A DNA stretch of 64,000 bases, from the NCBI GenBank assembly GCA_029194665.1, contig JARFXO010000001.1, forward strand, positions 1,092,484-1,156,483, in the 5' to 3' direction. Made by a program: the position numbers and the translations under genes. The notes under the pieces are model-generated. The model worked only from the letters and a program-made list of their open reading frames with translations. It did no database searches and was not told the DNA's origin. Positions 26,517 through 36,300 of the stretch are shown one piece after another; positions within the stretch are counted from its first letter, which is position 1, and every line of letters begins with the position of its first letter. The stretch comes from Nitrospira sp. GTDB lineage: Bacteria; Nitrospirota; Nitrospiria; Nitrospirales; Nitrospiraceae.

Positions 26517-28657
26517 GCCCCCAATTCCTCGAAGTTCTCTTGAATTTTCGCGGCTAACTCCGTCGCTTCTTTGTTGAGATCCGCCAGTTCGGTGTGGATA
26601 TCGCGCAGGGTCTGCTCGAAGTCGAAGTCTTCATCTTCTTCCGGTGGCGCGACGCCGACATAGCGGCCTGGGGTGAGGCTCCAGTCGGCGGTCTCGATGT
26701 CTTTTCGGTCCACGAGTTTCACCAGCCCTGGTACCGTTTTGAGTTCGGCCTTCGGGAAACGCTCTTGCAGCCACACAACCTGCCGGTGGAAATAGACGGC
26801 TTGCTTGAGTTGCTCGACAGCAGCCTTCCGTTGCCCATCGAGCTGCTTGAAGAGCTTCCCTGTCGCACGGCGATCGTAGGCTTCGGCGATGACTTCATTA
26901 CCCGCTAATTCTGCGCCGTGATCCGAGACCTGCGAAGCGAGCTTATAAAGCAGATCCACCTGTTTGATGAGGCCCCGAATCGCTTCCGCGATGGGATCGA
27001 ACACCTTGCGCGCGGCATGCTGCACCTCGTTCTTCTCGGGTAGCGCCTTCGCGTACTTCTGGCCGAAGGCCGATAAGCTCGCGAGGAGCTTCTTGGCATC
27101 GACCTCATAAAGCTTGTGCGCTTCGCGCAACTCGGTCACGGCGTTGGCGACCGACTCCTTCTTGTCGGCGTCAAGATCAGCCTGTTCGGCCACTGCCTTC
27201 GCGAGCACATCGAAACGTACGCGCAGATCGTCGAGCGTCTGCTCGAAGGGTGACAGTGCCCCGGATACGGCCGCGCTCTCGCCGCAGATGCGGCCAAGGT
27301 AGTTCTTTATGAGCCCAAGGAACCGCTTCTGCTGGTCACGATACAGCCACACGATTGCCGCGAGGTTCTGCATCTGCTCGGGTGAAAAGTCGTAAATCTT
27401 GCGCGTGACTTTTCGGTACACATTGCGGGCGTCCAGCATCAAGACGTTGTTCTTGCGCTCGGGCGGCTTATTCCGGTCGAAATGCCAAAGCTCACAGGGA
27501 ACGGTGCGGGTGTAAAAGAAGTTCGACCGGATCGAGATCATGACGTCCACGTCACCGGTCTCGACAATCTTCTTGCGGACTTCTTTTTCACCATGCCCAG
27601 CGCTCGACGCCTGAGACGACATGACGAAACCGACGCGGCCCTTCTCATTCAGGTAACTCCAGAAATATGAGATCCAGAGATAGTTGCCGTTGCTGACCTT
27701 CTTCTGTTTGTTGACGCCCGGCAGACCGAAGGGCAGACGCGGGTCGCCTTTGATGCGCTCCGCATCCACCAGATCCACGTTGAACGGAGGATTCGCCATC
27801 ACGAAGTCGCACTTGCCCGGCTCCAAAGCTTTCTTCGGCGCTAGATTATGTTCGTCCTGGTAATAGGTGAGCGCCTCGGCGATCTTCCCTTCCAGCCCAT
27901 GCACGGCGAGATTCATCTTGGCGATGCGGATCGTATCGCCGTTCTTCTCCTGCCCGTAAAAGACAACCTTCTTCGCCGTGTCGCCTCCCTCGTGCTCGAT
28001 GAAGTGGCTCGATTGTACGAACATCCCACCCGAACCGCAGGCCGGATCGAAGACCGTGCCATGGTTCGGCTCGATCACGTTGACGATCATTTGCACCAGC
28101 GACGACGGCGTGAAGAATTCACCGTTGTCATGGGCTTTTTGAATGGAAAACTCAGCGAGGAAATATTCGTAGATGCGCCCGAACACGTCTCCGGAGGCTT
28201 GCCGGATCTGCTCGCTGTTGAACAAGCGCATCAGATCTTCGAGTACCTTCGGCTCGAAAATGCCGTAGTCCTTCGGCAAGATGCCTTTGAGCGGCACGAA
28301 CTGGTCCTCGATAGTTGTCATGGCCTCCGTCACCAGCTTGGGCAAATCCACGCCGCTCACCGCGGCTTGCTGCATCAGCCAGTCGTAACGGGTTTTCTCT
28401 GGAAGGTAGAGAGCCCGGCGGGCGATGTAGTCCGCCGGTAAGACTCGGCGCCTCGGCATTTTGCCGCCGGCCTGATCGGCTTCAATCTTCTGCTGAGCGG
28501 CCTCGAAGCGATTGGCCGCATGGCGCAGGAAAATCACACCCAGCACGGGCATGAAATAGTCGCTTGATGTGAGCTTGGAATTGGCCCGGAGATTATCAGC
28601 AGCGTTCCAGAGGTCGGATTCGAGCTTCTCGATGTCTTTGAAGCTACCGTCCGTCAT
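26513..28657 (-). CDS. hsdM: Type I restriction-modification methyltransferase M subunit
   Basis: This 714-residue adenine methyltransferase contains an N-terminal HsdM_N helical domain (LESDLWNAADNLRA...), the AdoMet motif FDPACGSGGMF near 205, and the catalytic NPPF near 285 (VMANPPFNVDL). The C-terminal 200 residues are a long helical region, making it longer than classical HsdM proteins. It begins the operon hsdM-hsdS-abiEi-abiEii-hsdR. The promoter should lie in the 200-base gap upstream. Confidence 0.93.
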   Translation of the reverse strand: MTDGSFKDIEKLESDLWNAADNLRANSKLTSSDYFMPVLGVIFLRHAANRFEAAQQKIEADQAGGKMPRRRVLPADYIARRALYLPEKTRYDWLMQQAAVSGVDLPKLVTEAMTTIEDQFVPLKGILPKDYGIFEPKVLEDLMRLFNSEQIRQASGDVFGRIYEYFLAEFSIQKAHDNGEFFTPSSLVQMIVNVIEPNHGTVFDPACGSGGMFVQSSHFIEHEGGDTAKKVVFYGQEKNGDTIRIAKMNLAVHGLEGKIAEALTYYQDEHNLAPKKALEPGKCDFVMANPPFNVDLVDAERIKGDPRLPFGLPGVNKQKKVSNGNYLWISYFWSYLNEKGRVGFVMSSQASSAGHGEKEVRKKIVETGDVDVMISIRSNFFYTRTVPCELWHFDRNKPPERKNNVLMLDARNVYRKVTRKIYDFSPEQMQNLAAIVWLYRDQQKRFLGLIKNYLGRICGESAAVSGALSPFEQTLDDLRVRFDVLAKAVAEQADLDADKKESVANAVTELREAHKLYEVDAKKLLASLSAFGQKYAKALPEKNEVQHAARKVFDPIAEAIRGLIKQVDLLYKLASQVSDHGAELAGNEVIAEAYDRRATGKLFKQLDGQRKAAVEQLKQAVYFHRQVVWLQERFPKAELKTVPGLVKLVDRKDIETADWSLTPGRYVGVAPPEEDEDFDFEQTLRDIHTELADLNKEATELAAKIQENFEELGA

Positions 28658-28855
28658 CTGCGTTCGCTGATCATTTCGTCCATATGTCCCACTCGAATTC
28701 GACGCAGTGTACCCGGTTTCTCTCAGGAAATCAGGCTGCTGAGGATGGAGGCTGGACTCGTAAGCGTGATGAACAGGTTGGAGCAGTGGAAGAAACGAAA
28801 CATGTGGACACCGGGGCAGGACCGGTTCCGCCGGGGCCAGTCCCGATCGGGCCTG

Positions 28856-29263
28856 CTACGCCCCGCCGTCGCGCATGGCCGATAGATGCTTCATCGCTTC
28901 ACGTGCCGCCGCGCGCGCTTTCGTGGCTGGATTCAAGCTCGCGCCGGGATCGACTTTGTCGCCCATGTCCGCCACCCGCTTACAGTGGGTGATGGCCTCC
29001 TTGAGGAACGGCGCCGCCGCTTGGCCGTGCGGATCATCTTTGGGCAGGAGGCCGAGAATCGCCGTCGCATGTTTGGTCACTTCTCCGCAATGGTGGATGA
29101 TCGCCCCGCCATCACCCATGCCTCCATGCATGACCATTTCCTCGGCATCCCGAAGCATCGCCTGACCATGGTCCTGAATAACTTTCGCTGGCCCTGCCAA
29201 TACCAGGCTCGCGCCGGCGGCAACTGCCAGGAGAGTCGCGACGAAGATCTGCACGGATTTCAT
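28856..29263 (-). CDS. SmbP-like His-rich secreted metal-binding protein
   Basis: This 135-residue protein has a signal peptide (to about 24, ALAG...), then helices with regularly spaced His, Met and Asp/Glu residues (QDHGQAMLRDAEEMVMHGG, IIHHCGEVTKHATAIL, KEAITHCKRVADMGDKV). This resembles SmbP, a small periplasmic copper/metal-binding four-helix protein of nitrifiers. ATG 29263 overlaps the stop of the upstream gene in TGATG, so translation is probably coupled. A TTG at 29266 is a less likely start. It fits a copper buffering role beside the multicopper oxidase. Confidence 0.7.
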   Translation of the reverse strand: MKSVQIFVATLLAVAAGASLVLAGPAKVIQDHGQAMLRDAEEMVMHGGMGDGGAIIHHCGEVTKHATAILGLLPKDDPHGQAAAPFLKEAITHCKRVADMGDKVDPGASLNPATKARAAAREAMKHLSAMRDGGA

Positions 29264-29772
29264 CAAAAGACTCGGCCTTTCTTCACTGGTGCCTGATCGA
29301 CCGGCGTGAGCCGGCGATACAGCGCGTGAAATTGCTCCGTTGTGAGCGCGGGATTTTCCAGCTCCATGAGCTGCTCGACAGTGACAGGATATTCCACGGT
29401 ATCGTCGAAGCTGGAGGACGCGATCGCCACATAATGGGGCGGGAAGAGACGCTCCGGCAACAAAATGCTGACATCCCGATTGTACTTCTTGGCCATCCGG
29501 ATGGCGGCGCGGGCCCGCTCCGCAGTGACCGATGGACCCAGGCCGATATTGGTCGGCGGTTTCCCCGCCTTCATGAATTGCACGTGAAGGTTCGTGAGAC
29601 CCGCCTCGGCGAATTCCTTCTTGATCTCCTCCAGGTCCTTACGATGTTCGTTTGCCAAGACCACTTCAACCCGTCCCGACGATGTGACATTGTCCGGTTG
29701 CTCGGCGAGTGTACTGATCGTCGGCATGCCGAGAACCATCGCGAGACACAACCCATGGAGACCTCTTTTCAT
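29263..29772 (-). CDS. Secreted protein of unknown function in copper cluster
   Basis: This 169-residue protein has a signal peptide (about 1-23) and a basic-acidic mature domain with VEVVLANEHRKDLEEIKKEF and ISPE-like alpha/beta pattern; one central segment (NIGLGPSVTAERARAAIRMA) suggests a small alpha/beta fold. No family is recognised. Its start overlaps the end of the upstream gene by four bases, and its stop overlaps the SmbP-like start, so all three are likely co-translated. Confidence 0.65.
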   Translation of the reverse strand: MKRGLHGLCLAMVLGMPTISTLAEQPDNVTSSGRVEVVLANEHRKDLEEIKKEFAEAGLTNLHVQFMKAGKPPTNIGLGPSVTAERARAAIRMAKKYNRDVSILLPERLFPPHYVAIASSSFDDTVEYPVTVEQLMELENPALTTEQFHALYRRLTPVDQAPVKKGRVF

Positions 29773-30554
29773 TCGAGGACTCGTTTCGCATCAAACAACC
29801 AGTCAAGCGAGAGGGTCTCGTTCGGCTTCACGGTGATATCTCGCTCTTGACTCCCCAAAATCGGGTGCCAGGCCTTGAGGTGGTATGTGCCTGCTGGGAT
29901 GTCGCCGATGGCAAACGATCCACTGCTGTCCGTGACAGCATAATACGGATTGTCGATCGCGTACCCCCAATTCTGCATGTAGGGATGCATGCCGCACTGC
30001 ATGGTAAACACTTTCCGCCCTTTGACCAGATTCACGATGTCGGTGGTCCCGCTCTCATGCAGGGCGGGCCGATGGAGGACAATATCGACCCCTGCTTCAT
30101 TGTACGCATACCCTTGAATATCATGTAATACCGGATCTCGATTGAACACCGTGACTCGACGCTTGTCGCTGACCACGGTGACGAAGGGTAGGAACTGACA
30201 AAGGCTTGCTTCCACTTCGGCATCGGTGAAGGTGAACGGCTTGCCTCTCTCGATGCCCTCCAGGACCACCACCACATCTTTGAGCCCGCCGTCCGGCCCG
30301 ATAGTGACTTCCTTCAAAAGCCGATGCCCATTCCCGTCCGACACCGCGCTGCAGAACTCTTGGTCAGGAGACCGACGCAGCTCGAACTCTTTCGGATCCG
30401 GCACGGTTCCGGTGAACGTGACTTTACCCCGCACGACTGCGCCATTCTCTACAGTCGCTGATTCATACGCCCCGGCATCTGCTTGAATTCCCAACATCAA
30501 GATAGCCGACATGGAGCCGGCTAACGACAGTTCTCTCAGATACGGTTGTCTCAT
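29769..30554 (-). CDS. Secreted carboxypeptidase-regulatory/cupredoxin-like protein
   Basis: This is a 261-residue protein. ATG 30554 follows GGAGGGG; an earlier ATG at 30569 is less well placed. After a signal peptide comes a beta-rich domain (VVRGKVTFTGTVPDPKEF) with the redox/copper-type features CQFLPFVTVV, VLHDIQGYAYN and MQCGMHPYMQNWG (Cys-Gly-Met-His). The C-terminus has a SFAIGDIPAGTYHLKAWHP segment typical of transthyretin-like CarboxypepD_reg domains. Proteins of this plan occur with methylamine-utilisation and copper genes. It may bind copper in the periplasm. Confidence 0.75.
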   Translation of the reverse strand: MRQPYLRELSLAGSMSAILMLGIQADAGAYESATVENGAVVRGKVTFTGTVPDPKEFELRRSPDQEFCSAVSDGNGHRLLKEVTIGPDGGLKDVVVVLEGIERGKPFTFTDAEVEASLCQFLPFVTVVSDKRRVTVFNRDPVLHDIQGYAYNEAGVDIVLHRPALHESGTTDIVNLVKGRKVFTMQCGMHPYMQNWGYAIDNPYYAVTDSSGSFAIGDIPAGTYHLKAWHPILGSQERDITVKPNETLSLDWLFDAKRVLE

Positions 30555-30573
30555 ATCCCCTCCGATCATGCAT

Positions 30574-31167
30574 TCAGGGTTGCGTGGCTGCTGGATTCGC
30601 GTTATCCAACCGTCGCGGAAGTTCAAATAGTAGCGAAGATTGCTCAGCGAAGATCAGTCTGCGAAACTCTTCCGACCATTGCCCCTGCTTGCTCACCGTC
30701 TTGAGTGGAAATCGTTCGGCCTTGGTTACCCATCGGTAATATTGTCGGATTTCACCATTTTCGACGATGGTCACTTCGAACAACTCGGTTGGATGGCCGT
30801 TCAGCGTCTCATCCCCCACGAACTCTCGGGAGACCTCCCCATCCATCTTCTCGGTCACCGTCAACCGATGGTCGCTCGCAATCGGGACTTCAAGGTACTG
30901 GCGTCGTTTCGAAAAAATGAGCCACGACTGCTGCTTGTCCATTCGAACGATCATGATGCTTGCCCCGCTTTGGGGTTGAGCGTACTCAAACCGCCAGCGA
31001 TCGTTCTTGGCATTGACGTGAGCGGTCACAACCGATCCTCCACTTTTCACGACGCGATCGGCGGAAAAATCAAACGCTGCGGCCGTTTGTGCCGGATTGC
31101 TCATAAGGGTCGCTGTCAGCCAGATCAGGGGTAACCCGGCTGAGGTGCGCGGTCGGCGCCTGCTCAT
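30574..31167 (-). CDS. LolA-like/DUF4412-type secreted protein
   Basis: This 197-residue protein has an N-terminal signal peptide and beta-strand pattern FDFSADRVVKSGGSVVTAHV, with WRFEYAQPQSGASIMIVRMD and YYRWVTKAERFPLK. This is the pattern of the LolA/LppX-type half-barrel proteins that hold hydrophobic ligands or outer-membrane lipoprotein precursors. It lies 20 bases upstream of the cupredoxin-like gene. It may be a ligand-binding or assembly protein for this cluster. Confidence 0.65.
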   Translation of the reverse strand: MSRRRPRTSAGLPLIWLTATLMSNPAQTAAAFDFSADRVVKSGGSVVTAHVNAKNDRWRFEYAQPQSGASIMIVRMDKQQSWLIFSKRRQYLEVPIASDHRLTVTEKMDGEVSREFVGDETLNGHPTELFEVTIVENGEIRQYYRWVTKAERFPLKTVSKQGQWSEEFRRLIFAEQSSLLFELPRRLDNANPAATQP

Positions 31168-31288
31168 GGATTATTTCTACCGCATGAATCAGATGGGTTC
31201 AAGACACTGTTCACGGCCGACAACGGAACGGGGGAACCCGACCCTCACCTGGCCTGGCTCCCCCGCCTGTTAGGTCTCCAATTGAGGC

Positions 31289-34200
31289 CTACTTAGCCTG
31301 CAGGGACACCGGTATGGACTGCGCAGGAGTCTGGTCTCCGGCCTGTTGGGTAGCCGGAACCTGACTGCCTAACGGTAGGATTGTGCGACTGTCACGACTC
31401 AGGACCCTCAGCATCCCCCAGTGACCGGCATCGAGATACCCGGGGCGTTGGTTGAGCCAGAGATAGTCGCCGGGAATTCCGTTCGGCCCTCCCGCTCCAC
31501 CATTGAGCCAGGCGTTTATGACCTCGGACCCACCAAACTCCATGGTGCTCACGAGATCCGCTCCCGCCAAATAAGGCTCATGTTTCCATTCATGGCCCGA
31601 AACGCTAAAGAGCTGCACCTGCTCGCTGAAGGCACCTAGGACGTGAATGACGACCGGATCCCCGACGTGCGCCGCGATGGTCGGTGTCACCGGCTGATCG
31701 CCCGTTTTGACGCAGACGAACACTTCGCTATACGCACAGCCCTTCTCGGTCCGGTAATCGGTCGGCTCCGACCGATAGTTCACCGCCGTCACGCCGGCCA
31801 CCTTTTGGATGTACGGCATGAAGCTGGTGCCGATTTGGTTATCTTCGTCCTGGAACAGCAGCGCGAACGACCGGTAGTTCTGCTTGGTTTCGTTCCCCGG
31901 CGCGTTGCGATCCACCAGCACATCGGCGCGCCATGAGCTCTTCTGCGCGAGGTCCTCGCCGCTGACCGGATCGCGATACTGCGATCCCCTCGGACCGATG
32001 ATAATCGCTCCGAAGAGCCCGTTCCGCGGGTTCTCGATCACGTTACCCCAATCCTGGATCAGAGCCGCGTTTTCCCCAAATTCCGGATGGGCGTAGAACG
32101 TGTAGGTCCGGCTTTGTCCCGGTGCGACCGACTGATCGCCAGGGTTGTTACCGACGTTGATGCCCATCGACTCTTTCGGATCGTACGCCAGATTGTCCAC
32201 GTGGAACCCGGCCCGCTCCCTGGCCATGTCGTTCTTGAGATTGACCTTGATGCAGTCGCCGACGTTGACATGGAGGGTCAACGGACTCGGCTCAAGACTT
32301 CCCGAAGCGACTTTCGTCTTCTCGCCTTCGAGCACATACATCTTGCCGGTTTCGTTCCCCAACACCATCTTTCGTTCAAGGTCCACCTCCATCACACCGG
32401 GCGTTCCTTTGTTGTAACGGATCCCCTTATCGATGGCGGAGACGTTGAAGCTTTTTATCGGAGCGTCGGCAGGACAGACTGATTTGGCAGGCTGTGGAAT
32501 CTCGGTTCGGCCCGGCAGCGGCTGCAAGGTACCGTCGACCTTGTCCAAGATCCGGAAGAGTCCCCAACTGCCTTCCGCAAAATGCGACGCGCGACCGCTG
32601 TGGTACAGATAGTCGCCAGCCATCTGCTGCGGTCCGCCTGCGGCCGGAATGGCCGCGTCATACCGCTCCCCGATGACTACGTGCAGCGTGCTCCGTGGTA
32701 TGGAGTTTTTGCTGTATCGTTCCATCGGGAACCAATGGCCGCTGATGTGCCAGGAATGGACTTCGTTCGCCGACCCTTCGAGCAACCGGACCACCACCGG
32801 ATCACCCAGATAAGCTCTGAGCATCGGCGTTTCAGGATCTCCATGAATCCGGCTGTTGAACAGCTGTGACGGATCGGGATTGTTCGCCAACCGGACCGAA
32901 AGAGGCTCCACACGCATGTTGTACCCACTTCCGGTGGTCGCTTCACCGCCGCTCAGGAACTTCATCGGCGACACATTGAGCTTGGCCGGATACACCGCGG
33001 AGGGCGTCCCGTCCACAGAAATCGCACCGGCTTTCGCCTGAGGATTGTCGGTTGTGATCAATTCTGCAGCCCGAGGATTGGAATCCATGACATGCGTCAC
33101 GATCTCGCGGAACGAGCCGGTGATATGCGCGGACACCGGTTCCGTGGTGTGAATATCGGCTATGGGTCCGCTACGGATTTCCTTGCCGGTCACTGGATCA
33201 TGATAGGTGGACCGGGGCGGCTCAGCGATGAACGTCGCGAACTGCCCGTGGCCCCACGAGTCCAATCCGAACACATGGTCATGCCAGAAGGTGGTCCCGA
33301 AATCGGCATCCACATACCACCGTTCGCGGATCCATTCAACCGAGACGATCTCGCCCTTCTTATGGTGATACTTCAGCGGGCGCTCGAACGTGATGTGGTT
33401 GCCGTCGATCTTACTGATCCGAGCCGACTCAAACCGGCCCACTTCGTCCATTCCCACCCCGAGTTCAGTCTTCACGTGAAAGCGCGACGCATTCTTGACC
33501 GTGATGGTCGTCGTCCCCTTCGCCACGTCGGCTTCGATCGTCGTATTCATCGGCACCGGCATCCCCTTGCCGGGATGCTCATCCTTCAGGATCGTGAAGG
33601 GTCGCAACGACATCTCGTAGGAGAAACCGATGATCGGTCCGTCGGAGGCCTGCGTATCGAATTGGAACATATGCGGATGCAGGTTCGTCTTGCTCGAGAA
33701 CCCTTGCCGCTGGTCGTCCTTGAGTTCGCTCTTATACACGACGTCGACGCAGTCCTGCACGCTGCCGCGGATCACCAACGGCATCTGCTTGGCTGGATTG
33801 TTTCGAACCTCGGCCTCCTCTTCATGCAGCACATAGAGCAATGCGTCCGGATCCACGATCGCCGGCGTCTTGGCCGTCGCCTTTTTCAGCGTGACCGGCA
33901 ATGTGATCGCGTGGATGTTGAACTCCTTGAGGGGCGCCCCTTGCGGGCAGAGGCTCCAGGGCCCGTTCTCGCCCGGCTTGGCCGGCTCGGTCGAATTACT
34001 GCCGTCATCGCGACGATGGATCGGCTCCAACCAAGGTGCGCCGCTGTGGCTCGGCGAGAAAGGCACGCGCCGGCCGAGATGAGGCCGCAGCCACGGCCAC
34101 GAGACTTTTCCGCTCCGAGGATCGAAGAGGATCTCCTGCCGCTTGCCCGGCGTCGCCGACTTATAGTTCACCCATTCGTACGCGGTTTCAGGCTCGGTCA

Positions 34201-35998
34201 TCGCCTGAGTACCGTTCCAAGCCCAGTCGTTCACTGTGGAGTCGTAGGCCAGGGACTGCTCCTTCTCCGTGTTCTTGTGTCCCGGCTTGCCTTGCGGCGG
34301 CAATTGCATCTCCACCCAATCCTTCACGGACACCCTGGCCGGATTGGCCTTCCAATCGGTCTTATCTTTGGTGATTTCGAACTTCTTGCCGCCGTACCAG
34401 TCCACCGTCGTACCGACGAGCTTTTCGCTGCCGACTCCCATCTTCATGCGGCCGATTCGATCGGGCAATTCAACCAGCGGCTTCATCACGTCGGTCTGAA
34501 AGCCAGGCGCCTGCAGCGAGTTGTACACGCGCCAAAACCCCCACATGCCGGTCACATAGTGCTGAGGAATGTGGCAATGGAACACGAACTCCCCGGCTAA
34601 GGCCTGCAAGCCGCCGGACCCACCCTCGATCACCTGATCGTAGATCTCCGTCGGACCGATGGATTGCACATCGACACGATCCGAGGTGTCGCTGATGAGC
34701 GGAAACTTCACCGGTCCGTTCTTCGACGCAGCGAAGTCCAGATTGCTGTTTCCCGGCTGTCTGGCCCAGCGGATGGACCCGCCGTGCAGATGGTGGGAGT
34801 GGACGATTTCCGACCCGCCCGCCATCCGGAATTTGGCCGGATCGCCGAGATACGACCGAGGAATGGTCGTGGCCGGATCCCCGAACGTGTACGACCCGTA
34901 GCCCATGGACTCATCGGCATAGAAGCCCATGTGGGCTTGCAGTTCCAGGCGTGAGCCGTGCGGCTCGCTGCGATAGTTCAGCAGCCGCGCACCAGGACGG
35001 TACGAGTCGGTGTGAGGATCGCGCTGAGGCAACATTTCGCCCTTCTTGTTCAAGAGGCGGAAGGCTTCGTCTCCCGCCTCATGATAGAAGATTGCGAATT
35101 CGCGGAAATCCGCGCCGTTCGGATCTTCAATCATCGCTTCCCAGCCGCTGGGCATCGGCTTGCCGTCGAATGGACTCAAGTACCGGGAGCCGCGCGGCTC
35201 CACGACGAGCATGCCGATCAAGCCCTGATTGAACTGCTCGCGTGAGGCGTGTGAGCGGAAGAACCGCGCCCCTTCCTGCGTGTCGGGCCTGATGTACCAT
35301 TCGAAGCTCTGCTGCTTGCCCGACGCCACAGTCGTGTCCGCGTTCGACGGCGTCGCCGGCTTGCCGCTGGACGACACGACCATCGACGAGCCATTGATGA
35401 CAAGATTCGTCGCTTCATCCGGGATGTCATTGTGCAGGGTGAGTTTAAGACAATCTCCCTGGTTCGCGCGGATTACGAGCGGCTGGATGACATCACCTTG
35501 CAGGCCGTTCGATATCGCACCGGGGTCATTCTCTTTCTCACGCGCCTCCCTGTTGGCTGTTTCCTCTCCCCGCGCCTTCTCCACGTTTTCGGTCAACACG
35601 TACATATAACCGGGGAAATAATCGAGGAATCGGCTCAGGGTGATTTCGACGTTGATGGCTGAGACGTGATACTCTTTTACCGGCACATTGGCCGGGCAGC
35701 GCTGCCCGTTGTTCACCGCCACCTTGGACGGGTCTTCTGCTACCAGCAACACACCCTGTTGGAGCATGTGGCTGTTGGCGCCGCTCGTGTACCCGCCCTT
35801 CTCTCTGATGAATTCTTGCTGTCGCTTGACCTCGTCCATCATGCGGTCGTGCAGGATCGACCCGCCTTCACGATAGATGACCTTTTCCGACGACGCCTGT
35901 CCCGCATCTGCGTGATGATTGTGCCGCTCTGCCGCGAATCCTATCGGCGCGAAGGCGAGGCTACTCGCCAACGCCAGGCCTTGGAATCGCCGCATCAT
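31289..35998 (-). CDS. Giant multi-cupredoxin multicopper oxidase, secreted
   Basis: This is a 1569-residue protein; ATG 35998 follows AGGAG and gives a signal peptide (GLALASSLAFAPIGFAAE). Several cupredoxin domains carry copper ligands: HSHHLHGG near 398, FHCHIPQHYVTGMW near 471 (T1/T3 type), HPHMFQF near 769, FWHDHVFG near 903, HSWHISGH near 1078, and YHSGRASHFAEGSW near 1130. Size and motif order are far larger than laccase-type CueO and recall the large MnxG/McoA-type oxidases, so Mn(II) or another metal is a possible substrate (inference). It leads a minus-strand cluster with copper-binding proteins and has a sigma-54-like promoter upstream. Confidence 0.85.
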   Translation of the reverse strand: MMRRFQGLALASSLAFAPIGFAAERHNHHADAGQASSEKVIYREGGSILHDRMMDEVKRQQEFIREKGGYTSGANSHMLQQGVLLVAEDPSKVAVNNGQRCPANVPVKEYHVSAINVEITLSRFLDYFPGYMYVLTENVEKARGEETANREAREKENDPGAISNGLQGDVIQPLVIRANQGDCLKLTLHNDIPDEATNLVINGSSMVVSSSGKPATPSNADTTVASGKQQSFEWYIRPDTQEGARFFRSHASREQFNQGLIGMLVVEPRGSRYLSPFDGKPMPSGWEAMIEDPNGADFREFAIFYHEAGDEAFRLLNKKGEMLPQRDPHTDSYRPGARLLNYRSEPHGSRLELQAHMGFYADESMGYGSYTFGDPATTIPRSYLGDPAKFRMAGGSEIVHSHHLHGGSIRWARQPGNSNLDFAASKNGPVKFPLISDTSDRVDVQSIGPTEIYDQVIEGGSGGLQALAGEFVFHCHIPQHYVTGMWGFWRVYNSLQAPGFQTDVMKPLVELPDRIGRMKMGVGSEKLVGTTVDWYGGKKFEITKDKTDWKANPARVSVKDWVEMQLPPQGKPGHKNTEKEQSLAYDSTVNDWAWNGTQAMTEPETAYEWVNYKSATPGKRQEILFDPRSGKVSWPWLRPHLGRRVPFSPSHSGAPWLEPIHRRDDGSNSTEPAKPGENGPWSLCPQGAPLKEFNIHAITLPVTLKKATAKTPAIVDPDALLYVLHEEEAEVRNNPAKQMPLVIRGSVQDCVDVVYKSELKDDQRQGFSSKTNLHPHMFQFDTQASDGPIIGFSYEMSLRPFTILKDEHPGKGMPVPMNTTIEADVAKGTTTITVKNASRFHVKTELGVGMDEVGRFESARISKIDGNHITFERPLKYHHKKGEIVSVEWIRERWYVDADFGTTFWHDHVFGLDSWGHGQFATFIAEPPRSTYHDPVTGKEIRSGPIADIHTTEPVSAHITGSFREIVTHVMDSNPRAAELITTDNPQAKAGAISVDGTPSAVYPAKLNVSPMKFLSGGEATTGSGYNMRVEPLSVRLANNPDPSQLFNSRIHGDPETPMLRAYLGDPVVVRLLEGSANEVHSWHISGHWFPMERYSKNSIPRSTLHVVIGERYDAAIPAAGGPQQMAGDYLYHSGRASHFAEGSWGLFRILDKVDGTLQPLPGRTEIPQPAKSVCPADAPIKSFNVSAIDKGIRYNKGTPGVMEVDLERKMVLGNETGKMYVLEGEKTKVASGSLEPSPLTLHVNVGDCIKVNLKNDMARERAGFHVDNLAYDPKESMGINVGNNPGDQSVAPGQSRTYTFYAHPEFGENAALIQDWGNVIENPRNGLFGAIIIGPRGSQYRDPVSGEDLAQKSSWRADVLVDRNAPGNETKQNYRSFALLFQDEDNQIGTSFMPYIQKVAGVTAVNYRSEPTDYRTEKGCAYSEVFVCVKTGDQPVTPTIAAHVGDPVVIHVLGAFSEQVQLFSVSGHEWKHEPYLAGADLVSTMEFGGSEVINAWLNGGAGGPNGIPGDYLWLNQRPGYLDAGHWGMLRVLSRDSRTILPLGSQVPATQQAGDQTPAQSIPVSLQAK

Positions 35999-36300
35999 CT
36001 CGGCTCTCCTCCGTCTCCGACTCTGTTCAAACTGAGTGGACCTCATATCTCGGCCTCCTCTCCCTGGTATATTCGCCTCATCGGGCGGGTTGTTGATGTC
36101 TGCTCCTTGATAGGCATTTCACTCGTCCTCTTCATCATTTCATTATTGCTATTGGGATTAGGACCCGGCCTCCGAACCACTTCCGGCCTCTTATCTCGGG
36201 AGGATTAAGAGCTGGTGAAGGGTTCCTTCTTACGAAGGAATGGGTCATTCGGAGGCCGGTCCAAAATCACCCAAACCCTCACCAGCAACTTTTTCATAGG

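Noticed and set aside
33092-34600. 502-residue plus-strand frame
   Set aside because: It lies entirely opposite the multicopper oxidase and is Arg/His-rich in the way of antisense shadows.
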